NCBI RefSeq assembly: GCF_001665625.1
Contig: NZ_LZSY01000160.1
Span: 1-49,710, forward strand
DNA: 49,710 nt
From: Mycolicibacterium peregrinum
GTDB lineage: Bacteria; Actinomycetota; Actinomycetes; Mycobacteriales; Mycobacteriaceae
Reading direction: 5' to 3'
Under the pieces are notes generated by a model that saw nothing but the letters and a program-made list of their open reading frames with translations, did not search any database and was not told the DNA's origin. Position numbers and translations under genes: made by a program. Shown piece after piece: positions 25,463-35,713 of this stretch (positions within the stretch are counted from its first letter, which is position 1; each line of letters starts with the position of its first letter).

Positions 25463-26755
25463 ATGAAGCCGTCCCTATATGCCGTTGCGGCATCGCTCTA
25501 CCTGACCGAATACACCCTCTACTCCAATTCGTCGTCGGCTGTGCTGTTGAACTCGGCGATTGCCGAGTATTTCGGCATCCCGTTCTCACGGGCCGCCTAT
25601 ATCGGCGTGGCGTTCCTCGCCGGATTCTGTCTGGCGTTGCTGCCTGCGGGCCTGCTGTCGCACCGGTACCGACCCACGACTCTGTTCTTCGCCAGTTCGG
25701 GGGTCTTGGCGGTCCTCGGTATCGCCGTCGGACTCAGCCCCGAGTTCTGGGTCCTCATCGCGTTGCGCTTCCTGCAGGGCATCGCCTCGGCGGTGCTCGC
25801 ACCGCAGATCTTCCGGATCATCCGGGCTCAGTTCTATCCCGACCATCACTCGGCGGTCCTTGGTACCTGGGGCCTGGTGGTCTCGGCCTCAGCCCTGTGC
25901 TCACCGCTGATCACCGCCCTGCTCAACGATCTGTGGGGCTGGCGCTCGTTCCCCTACGAAACCGTGGTGACCACCGTCGCGGCGATGGCGCTGTTGGCCA
26001 TTGCGCCCGCCACGCCAGACGCCGATGACACCGCCACGACCGGACGGGTGGCGACCCCGCTGGTGGCGCTCGCGGTGGTTCAGCTCGCGGTCTTCCTGAC
26101 GATCGGTCGGTCCACCACGGTGTACGCCGAGGTGGCATTGCTGATCGTGGCGATCCTGCTCGGGATCGCCGTGATCGTTCTGCGCAGCCGGTCCCAGACC
26201 CGGGTCCTGTCGGGAAGTCTGGTCGTGGTGTTCATGGCCGGCATCGCGACCAACGTGTTCACCCTCTCCGTGGTGTATGTGCTGCAGCAGGTTCGTGGAC
26301 TGGATTCCTATGCCTCGGCACTGTTCCTGTTGCCGATGGCGTTCTTCGCCGGGCTGATCCCGATGCTGAGATTCGGTAGGCCCGGAGACAATTCGAAGAG
26401 CACCCGGCTGGTGTGCATCGGCTCGGTGTTCCTGATCGTGGCGGGTCTGAGCCTGTTCGGACACGTGCCGCTGGGCAGCGCCGCGTTGATGGGTTGCGCG
26501 ATGGGGTTCCTGTGGAGTTCGCTGGCCAGCAACGTGTTGACGAATTCGACGCAGGTCCCCTTTGATTCCAGCCTTTACCACTACCTTCGGGCGCTGGGCG
26601 CGGCCATCGGAGTGGCAACCGGGGCGACGATGATCGACGGGCTTGGGGCCGAACTGTTCAGCGGCGCGGCCGTGCTGGTGACGGCGATCGGGGTGGTGGC
26701 GGCGCTCGCGGCCCGTTCGGCATGGCAGGCAACGAGATTGGCGCCGGTGCGATGA
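25463..26755 (+). CDS. MFS transporter, substrate unknown
   Basis: The 430-residue major facilitator protein has about 12 helices and a central loop near residues 185-205. The motif-A-like loop after TM2 is LSHRYRPTTLFF. ALRFLQGIASAVLAPQIFRI is the usual TM4 motif of proton-driven efflux pumps. AGG lies about 6 nt before the ATG. The stop overlaps the next gene (ATGA), so it is translated together with a solute-binding-type protein. Confidence 0.85.
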   Translation: MKPSLYAVAASLYLTEYTLYSNSSSAVLLNSAIAEYFGIPFSRAAYIGVAFLAGFCLALLPAGLLSHRYRPTTLFFASSGVLAVLGIAVGLSPEFWVLIALRFLQGIASAVLAPQIFRIIRAQFYPDHHSAVLGTWGLVVSASALCSPLITALLNDLWGWRSFPYETVVTTVAAMALLAIAPATPDADDTATTGRVATPLVALAVVQLAVFLTIGRSTTVYAEVALLIVAILLGIAVIVLRSRSQTRVLSGSLVVVFMAGIATNVFTLSVVYVLQQVRGLDSYASALFLLPMAFFAGLIPMLRFGRPGDNSKSTRLVCIGSVFLIVAGLSLFGHVPLGSAALMGCAMGFLWSSLASNVLTNSTQVPFDSSLYHYLRALGAAIGVATGATMIDGLGAELFSGAAVLVTAIGVVAALAARSAWQATRLAPVR

Positions 26756-28029
26756 TGCGCGACCTCACGTTCGGCTGGCCGACCCATCAGCTCACCAGCG
26801 ACCCGCGCCTGGCCTACAACAGCATCTCGAAAACTTGCTGCCGGCTGATCTATGAGAGCCTCCTCGACACCGATCCGGGAACCGGCAGGCTCCTGCCGTG
26901 GCTGGCCACCTCGTGGCACTATTGCGACCCGCTGACCCTGGAGGTGACGATCGCCCCCGATCGGCATTTCTCCGACGGCACACCGCTGACCCCGGAGGCC
27001 GTCGTGCAGAGCTTTGCCGGTATCACTGCGCTCCAGGAGGTCTCACCGCGTCCTGCCGCGGTGACGATGCTCGCCGGGCTCCAATCAGTCGAGGCGGGAA
27101 CCGACACCGTGACGTTTCACTTCGCGCGTCACAACGCGGCGTTCCTGCGGTCACTGGCCACTGTCAATCTGGCGATCCGCAACGCGCAGGGTCTGGGCAC
27201 CGGCCGATGGCGCCCGGTCACGGGCGGGCTGACCGACGGCTCGCGCCGATTGATGTTCGAGCAGACCGATACCGGCGACCTGTACGCCGGCGCGATCGAC
27301 GGCCATCACCTCGCCGACATCCACAACCCGGGGATCAGTTACGGATTGTGTCCCAACGCTTCCCGCGGCCCGCTGACCGATCCTGCTGTGCGCCGCGCGC
27401 TGTCGCTGCTGATCAACCGTTCCGCGCTGCGACCGATCCTCGATGCCCACGGATACTCCGTCGCCTCATCGGTGCTGACCCCGACGACCGACGGATACCG
27501 GGACTGCTCCGCCGAGTTGGCCTACGACCCGGTGACGGCCCGCCGACTCCTCGCCGCCGCGGATGCGCAGCGGCTTTCGTTCGACGTGGTGTTCAACAGC
27601 ACGTTCTCCCCTGTCGACGCCGCCGTCCTCACCGCAGTTGCCGCACAGTGGAGAGAACACGGTATCGAGCTGGTCCTCGCCGACGTCGACTTCCCGGAAC
27701 TGCGAAGCCGCCAGGAGGCCGGCGACTACGACTTCCGGTTCTTCTACTTCACCGGTGCCGACCCCGACCTGCTGCGCTATCAGTTCGCCGTGACTCAGCG
27801 AAACATGAACCGCCGCAACGCCCCAGATGACCTGGACGCCATGCTCGACGCCCAGCTCATCTGTGCGGACCCAGACGGACGCCGCGGGCTCGTGGATGCG
27901 ATCCAACGCCGCATCGTCGAAACCGGGCTGTGGCTGCCGCTCTGCAATGTCCGAACCGTCACCAGTTACCGGCCCGACGTACTGCCCGATGTCCACCTCG
28001 ACACCGAAGCCCTGGTCCGGATCCCATGA
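26752..28029 (+). CDS. SBP_bac_5-type solute-binding protein lacking a signal peptide
   Basis: The 425-residue protein resembles peptide/nickel-binding family 5. It has DLTFGWPT..., ETLLDTDP-like ESLLDTDPGTGRLLPWLA, and the hallmark TIAPDRHFSDGTPLTPEAVV, with VRRALSLLINRSAL later. Unlike secreted members it begins directly with the mature domain: no hydrophobic signal and no lipobox. No ABC permease or ATPase is nearby. Family knowledge: cytosolic SBP_bac_5 domains occur in SgrR-type regulators, whose gene in E. coli lies beside an MFS exporter, but the HTH is absent here. Inference: an intracellular ligand-binding partner of the MFS pump. Confidence 0.8.
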   Translation: MMRDLTFGWPTHQLTSDPRLAYNSISKTCCRLIYESLLDTDPGTGRLLPWLATSWHYCDPLTLEVTIAPDRHFSDGTPLTPEAVVQSFAGITALQEVSPRPAAVTMLAGLQSVEAGTDTVTFHFARHNAAFLRSLATVNLAIRNAQGLGTGRWRPVTGGLTDGSRRLMFEQTDTGDLYAGAIDGHHLADIHNPGISYGLCPNASRGPLTDPAVRRALSLLINRSALRPILDAHGYSVASSVLTPTTDGYRDCSAELAYDPVTARRLLAAADAQRLSFDVVFNSTFSPVDAAVLTAVAAQWREHGIELVLADVDFPELRSRQEAGDYDFRFFYFTGADPDLLRYQFAVTQRNMNRRNAPDDLDAMLDAQLICADPDGRRGLVDAIQRRIVETGLWLPLCNVRTVTSYRPDVLPDVHLDTEALVRIP

Positions 28030-28046
28030 ACCCGAGAGGAATCTCG

Positions 28047-29171
28047 ATGGATATCGCCATCATCGGCGCAGGCCTCGGTGGCCTCGCCGCCGCCGTCGCC
28101 CTGCAGCGCCACGGTCACCGGCCCGTCGTCTTCGACAAGACCCGCGAACTCGGCGAGGTCGGCGGCCCACTGGGTATCTCGCCGCAGACCCTCCGATTGT
28201 TCGGTGAGTGGGGTGTTGCCGATGCGTTCGACGAAATCTCCTCGGCCACCCAGTACTTCGAGAACCGCGATCAGCTCGGACAGTTGGAGAAGATCACCGA
28301 CTACGCGGCAACGCCGGAGGCCGGCGCCGAACACGGCCGGTTCGGCTACGCCGACTCCGATCTTGCTCCGCGTACCGTGCACCGCGCGGATCTGCACGGC
28401 CTGCTGGTCTCGGCGGTGGGATCCGAGCAGGTGCGCCTTCGCCACGAACTGTCCGGTATCACCGAGCGTGACGACCACGTCGAGCTGACCTTCACCGATG
28501 GTGAGGTGGTCCGGGCCGCCTTGGTGATCGCCGCAGACGGGCTGCGTTCGCGAGCACGGAAGATGTTCAGCGACGATGACATTCACTACTGCGGCTCGGT
28601 GATCTTCCGAGCCGTCAGCCCCGCCGAATGCCTAGAGATTCCCAACGACCGGCTGCGGTCCTGGCATTCGGCGGACTACGCCAAGCACGTCATCGCCATG
28701 CCGGTGCGAGCCGGCAGGCAGGTGGCCGTCGATGCCACCCTCGGGGTGGACGAGCCTCCGCTGCACCTGTGGTCGGCCCAGGCGGACCTGCAGGCACTCG
28801 CCGCCCAGTTCGATGAGTTCGACCCCGCGGTCGGTCGGATGCTGCGCGCCGCCACGAGTCCGGTGTACATGCATCCGGTGTACGACCGCGACCCGATCGA
28901 CCGGTGGACCACTGCGCGCGTCGCGCTACTCGGGGATGCGGCACACCCGATGACGCCGTTCGGTGGCCAGGGCGCCAATCAGGCCATCCAGGACGCCGCC
29001 GAGGTGGCCACCCAGATCGCCACGGTCCCTGACGGCGACTACGCCGAAGCGCTGCAACGCTATCAACGCGTCCGAACGGAACAGACGGCGGAGATTCAGC
29101 GTGCGGCACGCGGTTATGCCGACCGCCGGGCGAGGGTGTCGTCGCGGCTGGCCGATGTCCTGATGAGGTAG
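28047..29171 (+). CDS. FAD-dependent monooxygenase (PHBH fold)
   Basis: The 374-residue group A flavoprotein monooxygenase has an FAD Rossmann start IIGAGLGGLAAAVAL, the DG motif AADGLRSRARK, and GDAAHPMTPFGGQGANQAIQDA. It would hydroxylate an aromatic or polyketide-like substrate using NAD(P)H and O2. The ATG at 28047 has GAGAGGA 6 nt upstream. An ATG at 28026 overlapping the previous stop is the alternative. The TAG stop lies within the first unit of a tandem repeat. Coupling to an efflux pump suggests detoxification (inference). Confidence 0.87.
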   Translation: MDIAIIGAGLGGLAAAVALQRHGHRPVVFDKTRELGEVGGPLGISPQTLRLFGEWGVADAFDEISSATQYFENRDQLGQLEKITDYAATPEAGAEHGRFGYADSDLAPRTVHRADLHGLLVSAVGSEQVRLRHELSGITERDDHVELTFTDGEVVRAALVIAADGLRSRARKMFSDDDIHYCGSVIFRAVSPAECLEIPNDRLRSWHSADYAKHVIAMPVRAGRQVAVDATLGVDEPPLHLWSAQADLQALAAQFDEFDPAVGRMLRAATSPVYMHPVYDRDPIDRWTTARVALLGDAAHPMTPFGGQGANQAIQDAAEVATQIATVPDGDYAEALQRYQRVRTEQTAEIQRAARGYADRRARVSSRLADVLMR

Positions 29172-29247
29172 CCACCGTTGCGGCAGCAACAATCTAGCCA
29201 CCGTTGCGGCAGCAACAATCTAGCCACCGTTGCGGCAGCAACAAATC
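29169..29247. repeat. three tandem 26-bp repeats, each with a small hairpin
   Basis: The unit begins TAGCCACCGTTGCGGCAGCA. Units 1 (29169-29194) and 2 (29195-29220) are identical, and unit 3 (29221-29247) has one extra A. A degenerate fourth runs into the ppc 3' end. Each contains GTTGC-GGCA-GCAAC. The array holds the stop of the FAD gene and reaches the ppc stop, so it may act as a two-way terminator. There are no spacers, so it is not a CRISPR. Confidence 0.85.
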
Positions 29248-32050
29248 AGCCGCTGTTGCGCAGCGCTGTCGCCAAACCGCTCATGGTGAGCAGGATTCCG
29301 CGCTGTACCCGTTCGTCGGTATCCCCGCCGCGGTACCGGCGCAGCAGCTCGACCTGAAGGTGATTGAGCGGTTCGAGGTAGGGGAACCGGTTGAACACCG
29401 AGCGGGCCAGGGCCGGGTTGTCAGCCAGCAGGTCGTCCTGACCGGTGATCAGCTTGTACATCTCGATGGTGCGGGTGTGCTCGGCGACGATCTTGTCGAA
29501 CACCCGGGCCCGCAATTCCTCGTCGTCGACCAGCTCGGAATACCGTGCCGCCAAACCCATGTCCGACTTGGCCAGCACCTGGGCCATGTTCGACAACACC
29601 GTGCGGAAGAAGGGCCAGCGCCGGTACAGGTCCTGCAACACCGAGAGCCTGGTGTCGTCGTCGGCAATCCACTGCGCGAACGCGGTGCCCGTGCCGTACC
29701 AACCCGGCAGCATCACGCGGGATTGGCTCCAGGCGAGCACCCACGGGATGGCCCGCAGATCGGCGATGGAGGTGGTCGGTTTGCGTGAGCTGGGCCGGCT
29801 GCCGATGTTGAGTGCACCGATCTCGCTGACTGGTGTGGACGCCTTGAAGTACTCGACGAATCCAGGTGTCTCATGGACCAATTCGGCGTACGCCTGTTGT
29901 GCCAGGGCAGCGAGCTCGTCGAGCACCTGGTAGGCGGGGTCGGCGTCGTCGCCGAGCCCCTCGACGTCGAGCAAGGTGGATTCCAGCGTCGCGGCCAACA
30001 GCGTCTCCAGGTTGCGGTGCGCGATGCGCGGCTCCGCGTACTTGGCCGCGATCACCTCACCCTGCTCGGTGATCCGCAGCGATCCGTTCACCGCACCGGG
30101 CGGTTGCGCCAGGATCGCGTCATAACTGGGCCCGCCGCCTCGGCCGACGGTACCGCCCCGTCCGTGGAACAGACGCAACCGGATCCCGGTCGTGCGCGCC
30201 GCTTCGACGAGGTCCAGCTCGGCTCGGTACAACGCCCAGTTCGCCGCCAGATAACCGCCGTCCTTGTTCGAGTCCGAATAGCCCAACATCACTTCCTGAT
30301 GTTGTCCCCGCGCAGCGACGATGCTGCGGTAGACCGGTAACGCGAGCGCAGTCTCCAGAACAGCCGAACCCTGTTGGAGATCCTCGATGGTTTCGAACAG
30401 CGGCACGATGCCGACGGGTGCGTACACCTCGCCGTGAGCCGCACCCGAAACGTCGAGCAGGCCGGCTTCTTTGAGCAGGATCGCCGCTTCGAGCAGGTCG
30501 GACACCGACTGGCACATGGAGATGATGTAGTTGGGTACCGCCTGTGCGCCGAAGACGGCGACCGCCCGCGCTGCGGCACCCACGATGTCGAGTTCCTTGC
30601 GGGCCAGCTCCGAGAGCTCGGCACCCTCACCGATCAGTGGACGTCTGGTGGAGATCTCGGCCGCGAGCAATTCCACCCGCTGCGCTTCGGGCAGAGAAGC
30701 GTAGTCGGGATGGACTCCGGCCCAGGCCAGCAGCTCGCCGACCACCTGCTCGTGTACCTCGGAATTCTGGCGCATGTCCAGGCCGCTCAGATGAAAACCG
30801 AAGACCCGCACTGCTTCTCGCAACCGGCTCAGCCGATCATCGGCCAGCACCGCGCTGCCGTGGCCGCGCAGCGAGGCGTCCACGATGTCGAGGGCGGCCA
30901 GGAACTCTTCCGGAGTGGCATACGCGGCAAGACCGAGGTCGAGCTCGTGTTCGGGCTGGTCGTCCAGGATCTCGCGACCGGTGGCGGTCAGACGGGCGTG
31001 GATGACCCGCAACGCCCTCCGGTAGGGCTCGTCGGCGCGGGCCGGCTCGTGGCAGGCTTCGGCCAGCGCGGTCAGCTCGTCGGTGACCGTGACCAGCCGG
31101 GCTGACATCGACAGCTCTTCTTCCAGCGCGGTGATCTCGGTGAAGTAGTGCGCGAAGGCGACGTGAGCGGCACGCCCGGTGGCGAGCCGCACCACGCCCG
31201 CATCGACGTTGGGGTTACCGTCCCGGTCACCGCCGATCCAGCTTCCCGGCCGCAGGATCGGCTGCTCCAACAGGTTCTCCCCCGGCCAGCGCGCCTGCAA
31301 CGCGTTCCGCACCTCGGCGTTCACCTGTGGGATCACCTCGAAGAATGCCGCTGGGTAGTACCGCAGCCCCGTCTCGATCTCGTCGGAGATCTTGAGTCGC
31401 GACAACCGTACGAGTGCGGTCTGCCACAGCGTCAGGATGTTGCGGCGCAACTCGATCTCGATGTCCCGGCCGTCGGCGGTGCGGGTGAGTCCGTTCATGC
31501 GCAGCCGCATCAACTCGGTGACCCGATGCTGGGTGTCGAAGACCGTGCGACGTCGGGTTTCGGTGGGATGCGCGGTGATCACGGGTGACACCAGGGCACC
31601 GCTCAACGCGTCAGCGACGGCGGCCGCTGCCAGGTCGGCCCGATCGAGCTTGAGATAGGTGGCGGCCAAACTGCTGTCCTGCGGTGGCTCGCCGGCGGCC
31701 TCGTGCACGGCGCGTCGGCGCTCGCGGTGGATGTCCTCGGCGACGTTGGCCAGCAGCGCGAAGTGGGTGAAGGCGCGGATGACCGGGATCGCTTGGTGCA
31801 CATCGATATCGGTGAACAGGTCGGCCAGCTCGGCCCGGTCGATCTCCGAGCGGCGAACCCGGAAGGACTCGACCCGGGCCCGTTCGACCAGGTCGAAGAC
31901 CTCGTCTCCGTTCTGTTCGCGCACGGTGTCGCCGAGGATCGCACCGAGTAACCGGATGTCCTCACGCATCGGCTCGGTGGCCTCGCGGCCCACCGGAGTG
32001 CGCTGAACCGCACCGATCGGATCCAGGGCGGTGTCGGGACCGTCAGCCAT
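29246..32050 (-). CDS. ppc: Ppc, phosphoenolpyruvate carboxylase
   Basis: The 934-residue enzyme makes oxaloacetate from PEP and bicarbonate (anaplerosis). The catalytic His is in VITAHPTETRRRTV, the second site is LGYSDSNKDGGYL with the Gly-rich FHGRGGTVGRGGGP loop, and the C-terminus SALRNSG-type LATALRNSG is conserved. The start was chosen at ATG 32050 (MADGPDTALDPIGAVQR), which gives the family's usual mycobacterial length; GAGGA lies just upstream. The 25-codon upstream extension has no family similarity. Confidence 0.95.
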   Translation of the reverse strand: MADGPDTALDPIGAVQRTPVGREATEPMREDIRLLGAILGDTVREQNGDEVFDLVERARVESFRVRRSEIDRAELADLFTDIDVHQAIPVIRAFTHFALLANVAEDIHRERRRAVHEAAGEPPQDSSLAATYLKLDRADLAAAAVADALSGALVSPVITAHPTETRRRTVFDTQHRVTELMRLRMNGLTRTADGRDIEIELRRNILTLWQTALVRLSRLKISDEIETGLRYYPAAFFEVIPQVNAEVRNALQARWPGENLLEQPILRPGSWIGGDRDGNPNVDAGVVRLATGRAAHVAFAHYFTEITALEEELSMSARLVTVTDELTALAEACHEPARADEPYRRALRVIHARLTATGREILDDQPEHELDLGLAAYATPEEFLAALDIVDASLRGHGSAVLADDRLSRLREAVRVFGFHLSGLDMRQNSEVHEQVVGELLAWAGVHPDYASLPEAQRVELLAAEISTRRPLIGEGAELSELARKELDIVGAAARAVAVFGAQAVPNYIISMCQSVSDLLEAAILLKEAGLLDVSGAAHGEVYAPVGIVPLFETIEDLQQGSAVLETALALPVYRSIVAARGQHQEVMLGYSDSNKDGGYLAANWALYRAELDLVEAARTTGIRLRLFHGRGGTVGRGGGPSYDAILAQPPGAVNGSLRITEQGEVIAAKYAEPRIAHRNLETLLAATLESTLLDVEGLGDDADPAYQVLDELAALAQQAYAELVHETPGFVEYFKASTPVSEIGALNIGSRPSSRKPTTSIADLRAIPWVLAWSQSRVMLPGWYGTGTAFAQWIADDDTRLSVLQDLYRRWPFFRTVLSNMAQVLAKSDMGLAARYSELVDDEELRARVFDKIVAEHTRTIEMYKLITGQDDLLADNPALARSVFNRFPYLEPLNHLQVELLRRYRGGDTDERVQRGILLTMSGLATALRNSG

Positions 32051-32054
32051 GTCC

Positions 32055-32243
32055 TCAGTATCGTTGCCGCGCCCGCGTGCCGCACCCCGGGTCAGAGGAG
32101 GAAGCGCTGGCCGGAATTTCGACATGTAGAAAGTGCCTGCCGGGAAGAACCGGGAGAACGGTCCGGCCCCATCCCGCGGACGGCACGACGTTTCCGTTCA
32201 GGGTGAACTGCGGGTCACGCCGCCCGAACGGCCGCGGCACCAC
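32055..32243 (-). pseudogene. possible remnant of a small beta-domain protein
   Basis: A GTG-started 62-codon frame reads DPQFTLNGNVVP...GWGRTVLPVLPGRHFLHVEIP. The pattern 'target loop, small-residue turn, V-x-PGRH-x-x-x-V' resembles a beta-sandwich domain I have seen in actinobacterial membrane proteins. The frame is closed by a TGA only 6 codons upstream, and the last 20 residues look random. It fills most of the 253-nt gap between secG and ppc, which otherwise shows nothing. It is probably a fragment, but it could be a real short gene. Confidence 0.3.
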
Positions 32244-32303
32244 GCCAGTAGCGAGCGGTCACCGCAATACCCCCGACTGGCGGGAGTATCCGGACAACCA
32301 GGG

Positions 32304-32537
32304 TTAGCCGTACTTGATCAGCAGCGCGACGCCGACGATCGACACCAGCCAGATGCCGGTCACGAAGAGCGTCAACCGGTCGAGGTTCTTCTCGACCACG
32401 GTGGAGCCGGACAGGCTGGACTGGACACCGCCACCGAACAGGGTGGACAGACCGCCACCTTTGGCGCGATGCAGCAGCACCAGGAGCACGACCAGCACGC
32501 TGGTCACGACCAGAGTGATCTGCAGAGCCAATTCCAT
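32304..32537 (-). CDS. secG: SecG, preprotein translocase subunit
   Basis: The 77-residue protein has two transmembrane helices (about residues 4-24 and 53-75), separated by the Gly/Ser-rich loop RAKGGGLSTLFGGG typical of SecG. It assists SecYE in protein export. The conserved location after tpiA supports the call. It is 45 nt downstream of tpiA and probably part of the gap-pgk-tpiA-secG transcript. Confidence 0.95.
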   Translation of the reverse strand: MELALQITLVVTSVLVVLLVLLHRAKGGGLSTLFGGGVQSSLSGSTVVEKNLDRLTLFVTGIWLVSIVGVALLIKYG

Positions 32538-32582
32538 GGCTGTAAGACTACCGGGTGCGGTGTCCGGCCCAGGTCCCCGGGG

Positions 32583-33368
32583 TTACGGCAGTGGTCCGCC
32601 CGCGGCGATCGCCGACAGCGTGGCGAACTGCTCGCCGTCCAGCGACGCGCCACCGACCAGGGCACCGTCGACATCGCCCTGGGCGACGATCTCGCCGACG
32701 TTCTTGGCGTTCACCGACCCTCCGTACAGGACCCTGACGCCGGCCGCGAGCTGCGGCGATGCCAGGTTCCCCAGTTCGCCGCGGATCGCCTTGCATACCT
32801 CCTGGGCATCGGCCGCGCTGGCCACCCGACCGGTGCCGATCGCCCACACCGGCTCGTAGGCGATGACGGCCTGACCGATCTGCTCCTTGCTCAGACCGGC
32901 CAGGGAGCCGCGCAGCGAGTTCACGTTGTACTCGACGTGGTTGCCTGCCTCACGCACCTCAAGCTGCTCACCAATGCAGATGATCGGCGTGATGCCGTGT
33001 TTGAACGCCGCGGCCGCCTTGGCAGCCACCAGCTCGTCGGTTTCGCCGTGGTAGGTACGCCGCTCGGAGTGCCCCACCACCACGAAACTGCAGCCGAGCT
33101 TCGCCAGGAACGCTCCGCTGATCTCACCCGTGTAGGCGCCCGAATCATGCTTGGACACGTCCTGGGCGCCGTAGGTGAGCCGCAGTTTGTCGCCGTCGAC
33201 CAGGGTCTGCACGCTGCGCAGATCGGTGAACGGCGGGATGACCGTCACATCCACCTTGTCGAAGTACTTGTCCGGTAAGGCGAATGCGATCTTCTGCACC
33301 AGCGCGATGGCCTCGAAGTGGTTGAGGTTCATCTTCCAGTTACCGGCGATGAGTGGCTTACGGGCCAT
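32583..33368 (-). CDS. tpiA: TpiA, triosephosphate isomerase
   Basis: The 261-residue TIM-barrel enzyme interconverts DHAP and glyceraldehyde 3-phosphate. It has GNWKMN at the N-terminus, catalytic His in VVGHSERR, catalytic Glu with loop 6 in AYEPVWAIGTG, and the phosphate-binding YGGSVN and LVGGASL. It begins 3 nt after the pgk stop, indicating translational coupling. Confidence 0.97.
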   Translation of the reverse strand: MARKPLIAGNWKMNLNHFEAIALVQKIAFALPDKYFDKVDVTVIPPFTDLRSVQTLVDGDKLRLTYGAQDVSKHDSGAYTGEISGAFLAKLGCSFVVVGHSERRTYHGETDELVAAKAAAAFKHGITPIICIGEQLEVREAGNHVEYNVNSLRGSLAGLSKEQIGQAVIAYEPVWAIGTGRVASAADAQEVCKAIRGELGNLASPQLAAGVRVLYGGSVNAKNVGEIVAQGDVDGALVGGASLDGEQFATLSAIAAGGPLP

Positions 33369-33371
33369 GTT

Positions 33372-34598
<1,227 letters not shown>

Positions 34599-34603
34599 TG
34601 GTA

Positions 34604-35626
34604 TTAGAGCGACTTCCCTACGAGTTCAACAAGATCGGCGAGGCGGTTGGAATATCCCCACTCGTTGTCATACCAGGAGACGACCTTGGCCTGATTGTCG
34701 ATGACCTTGGTCAGACCCGAGTCGAAGATCGAACTGTGCGGATCGGTGACGATGTCGCTCGACACGATAGGCGCGTCGTAGTACTTCATGATCCCCTTCA
34801 TCGGTCCCTCGGCTGCGGCCTTCATCGCGGCGTTGATCTCGTCGGCGGAAGCCGACTTGGCAAGCTCGGCGGTCAGATCGGTGACCGACCCCGTGGGAAT
34901 CGGCACGCGCAGAGCGTAGCCGTCGAGCTTGCCCTTGAGCTCAGGCAGCACCAGACCGATGGCCTTGGCGGCACCGGTGGAGGTCGGGACGATGTTCAGC
35001 GCGGCAGCGCGAGCACGGCGCAGATCCTTGTGCGGACCGTCCTGCAGGTTCTGATCCTGGGTGTAGGCGTGGATGGTGGTCATCAGGCCCTTGACGATGC
35101 CGAACTCGTCGTTGAGGACCTTGGCCAACGGGCCGAGACAGTTGGTGGTGCAGGAGGCGTTGGAGATGATGTTCTGGCTGCCGTCGTACTTGTCGTCGTT
35201 CACACCCAGCACGATGGTGATGTCCTCACCGGAGGCGGGCGCGGAGATGATGACCTTCTTGGCGCCCGCGTCCAGGTGACCCTGGGCCTTTTCGCGCTTG
35301 GTGAAGATGCCGGTCGACTCGACGACCACATCGACTCCGAGGTCGCCCCACGGCAGGGCTGCCGGACCTTCCTTTACTTCGAGGGCCTTGATCTTCTTGT
35401 CGCCGATGACGATGGTGTCTTCACCCTCGAGGCTGACGTCCTGCGGCAGACGGCCCAGGATTGAATCGAACTTCAGCAGGTGAGCCAGGGTGGCGTTGTC
35501 GGTGAGGTCGTTGACCGCCACGATCTCGATATCACTGTTCTTGCCCTCGGCCTGCTGCGTTGCCAGGGCCCGGTAGAAGTTGCGCCCGATGCGGCCGAAG
35601 CCGTTAACGCCTACCCGGATAGTCAC
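34604..35626 (-). CDS. gap: Gap, glyceraldehyde-3-phosphate dehydrogenase
   Basis: The 340-residue NAD-dependent enzyme has N-terminal VNGFGRIGRNF, catalytic Cys in SNASCTTNCLGP, the partner His in TTIHAYTQDQ, and C-terminal SWYDNEWGYSNR. The start is GTG with GGGAGA 6 nt upstream. A TAGGCT box on the minus strand, about 45-50 nt before the start, is a plausible -10. It is the first gene of the glycolytic unit gap-pgk-tpiA-secG. Confidence 0.97.
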   Translation of the reverse strand: MTIRVGVNGFGRIGRNFYRALATQQAEGKNSDIEIVAVNDLTDNATLAHLLKFDSILGRLPQDVSLEGEDTIVIGDKKIKALEVKEGPAALPWGDLGVDVVVESTGIFTKREKAQGHLDAGAKKVIISAPASGEDITIVLGVNDDKYDGSQNIISNASCTTNCLGPLAKVLNDEFGIVKGLMTTIHAYTQDQNLQDGPHKDLRRARAAALNIVPTSTGAAKAIGLVLPELKGKLDGYALRVPIPTGSVTDLTAELAKSASADEINAAMKAAAEGPMKGIMKYYDAPIVSSDIVTDPHSSIFDSGLTKVIDNQAKVVSWYDNEWGYSNRLADLVELVGKSL

Positions 35627-35713
35627 GTGATTCTCCCTACAGTTGCCGTTAACTGAACTGCCCGCCGCCAGCCTAGTGGCGTAAACGCCGTGCCGCGCGG
35701 TCCGGCCAGTGCA

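Noticed and set aside
26722..26751. Earlier start (MAGNEIGAGA) for the solute-binding-type protein
   Set aside because: It lies inside the MFS gene and adds no signal peptide; the ATG at 26752 gives the standard ATGA overlap.
29169..29247. CRISPR-like array
   Set aside because: The three units are directly adjacent without unique spacers, and no cas genes are near.
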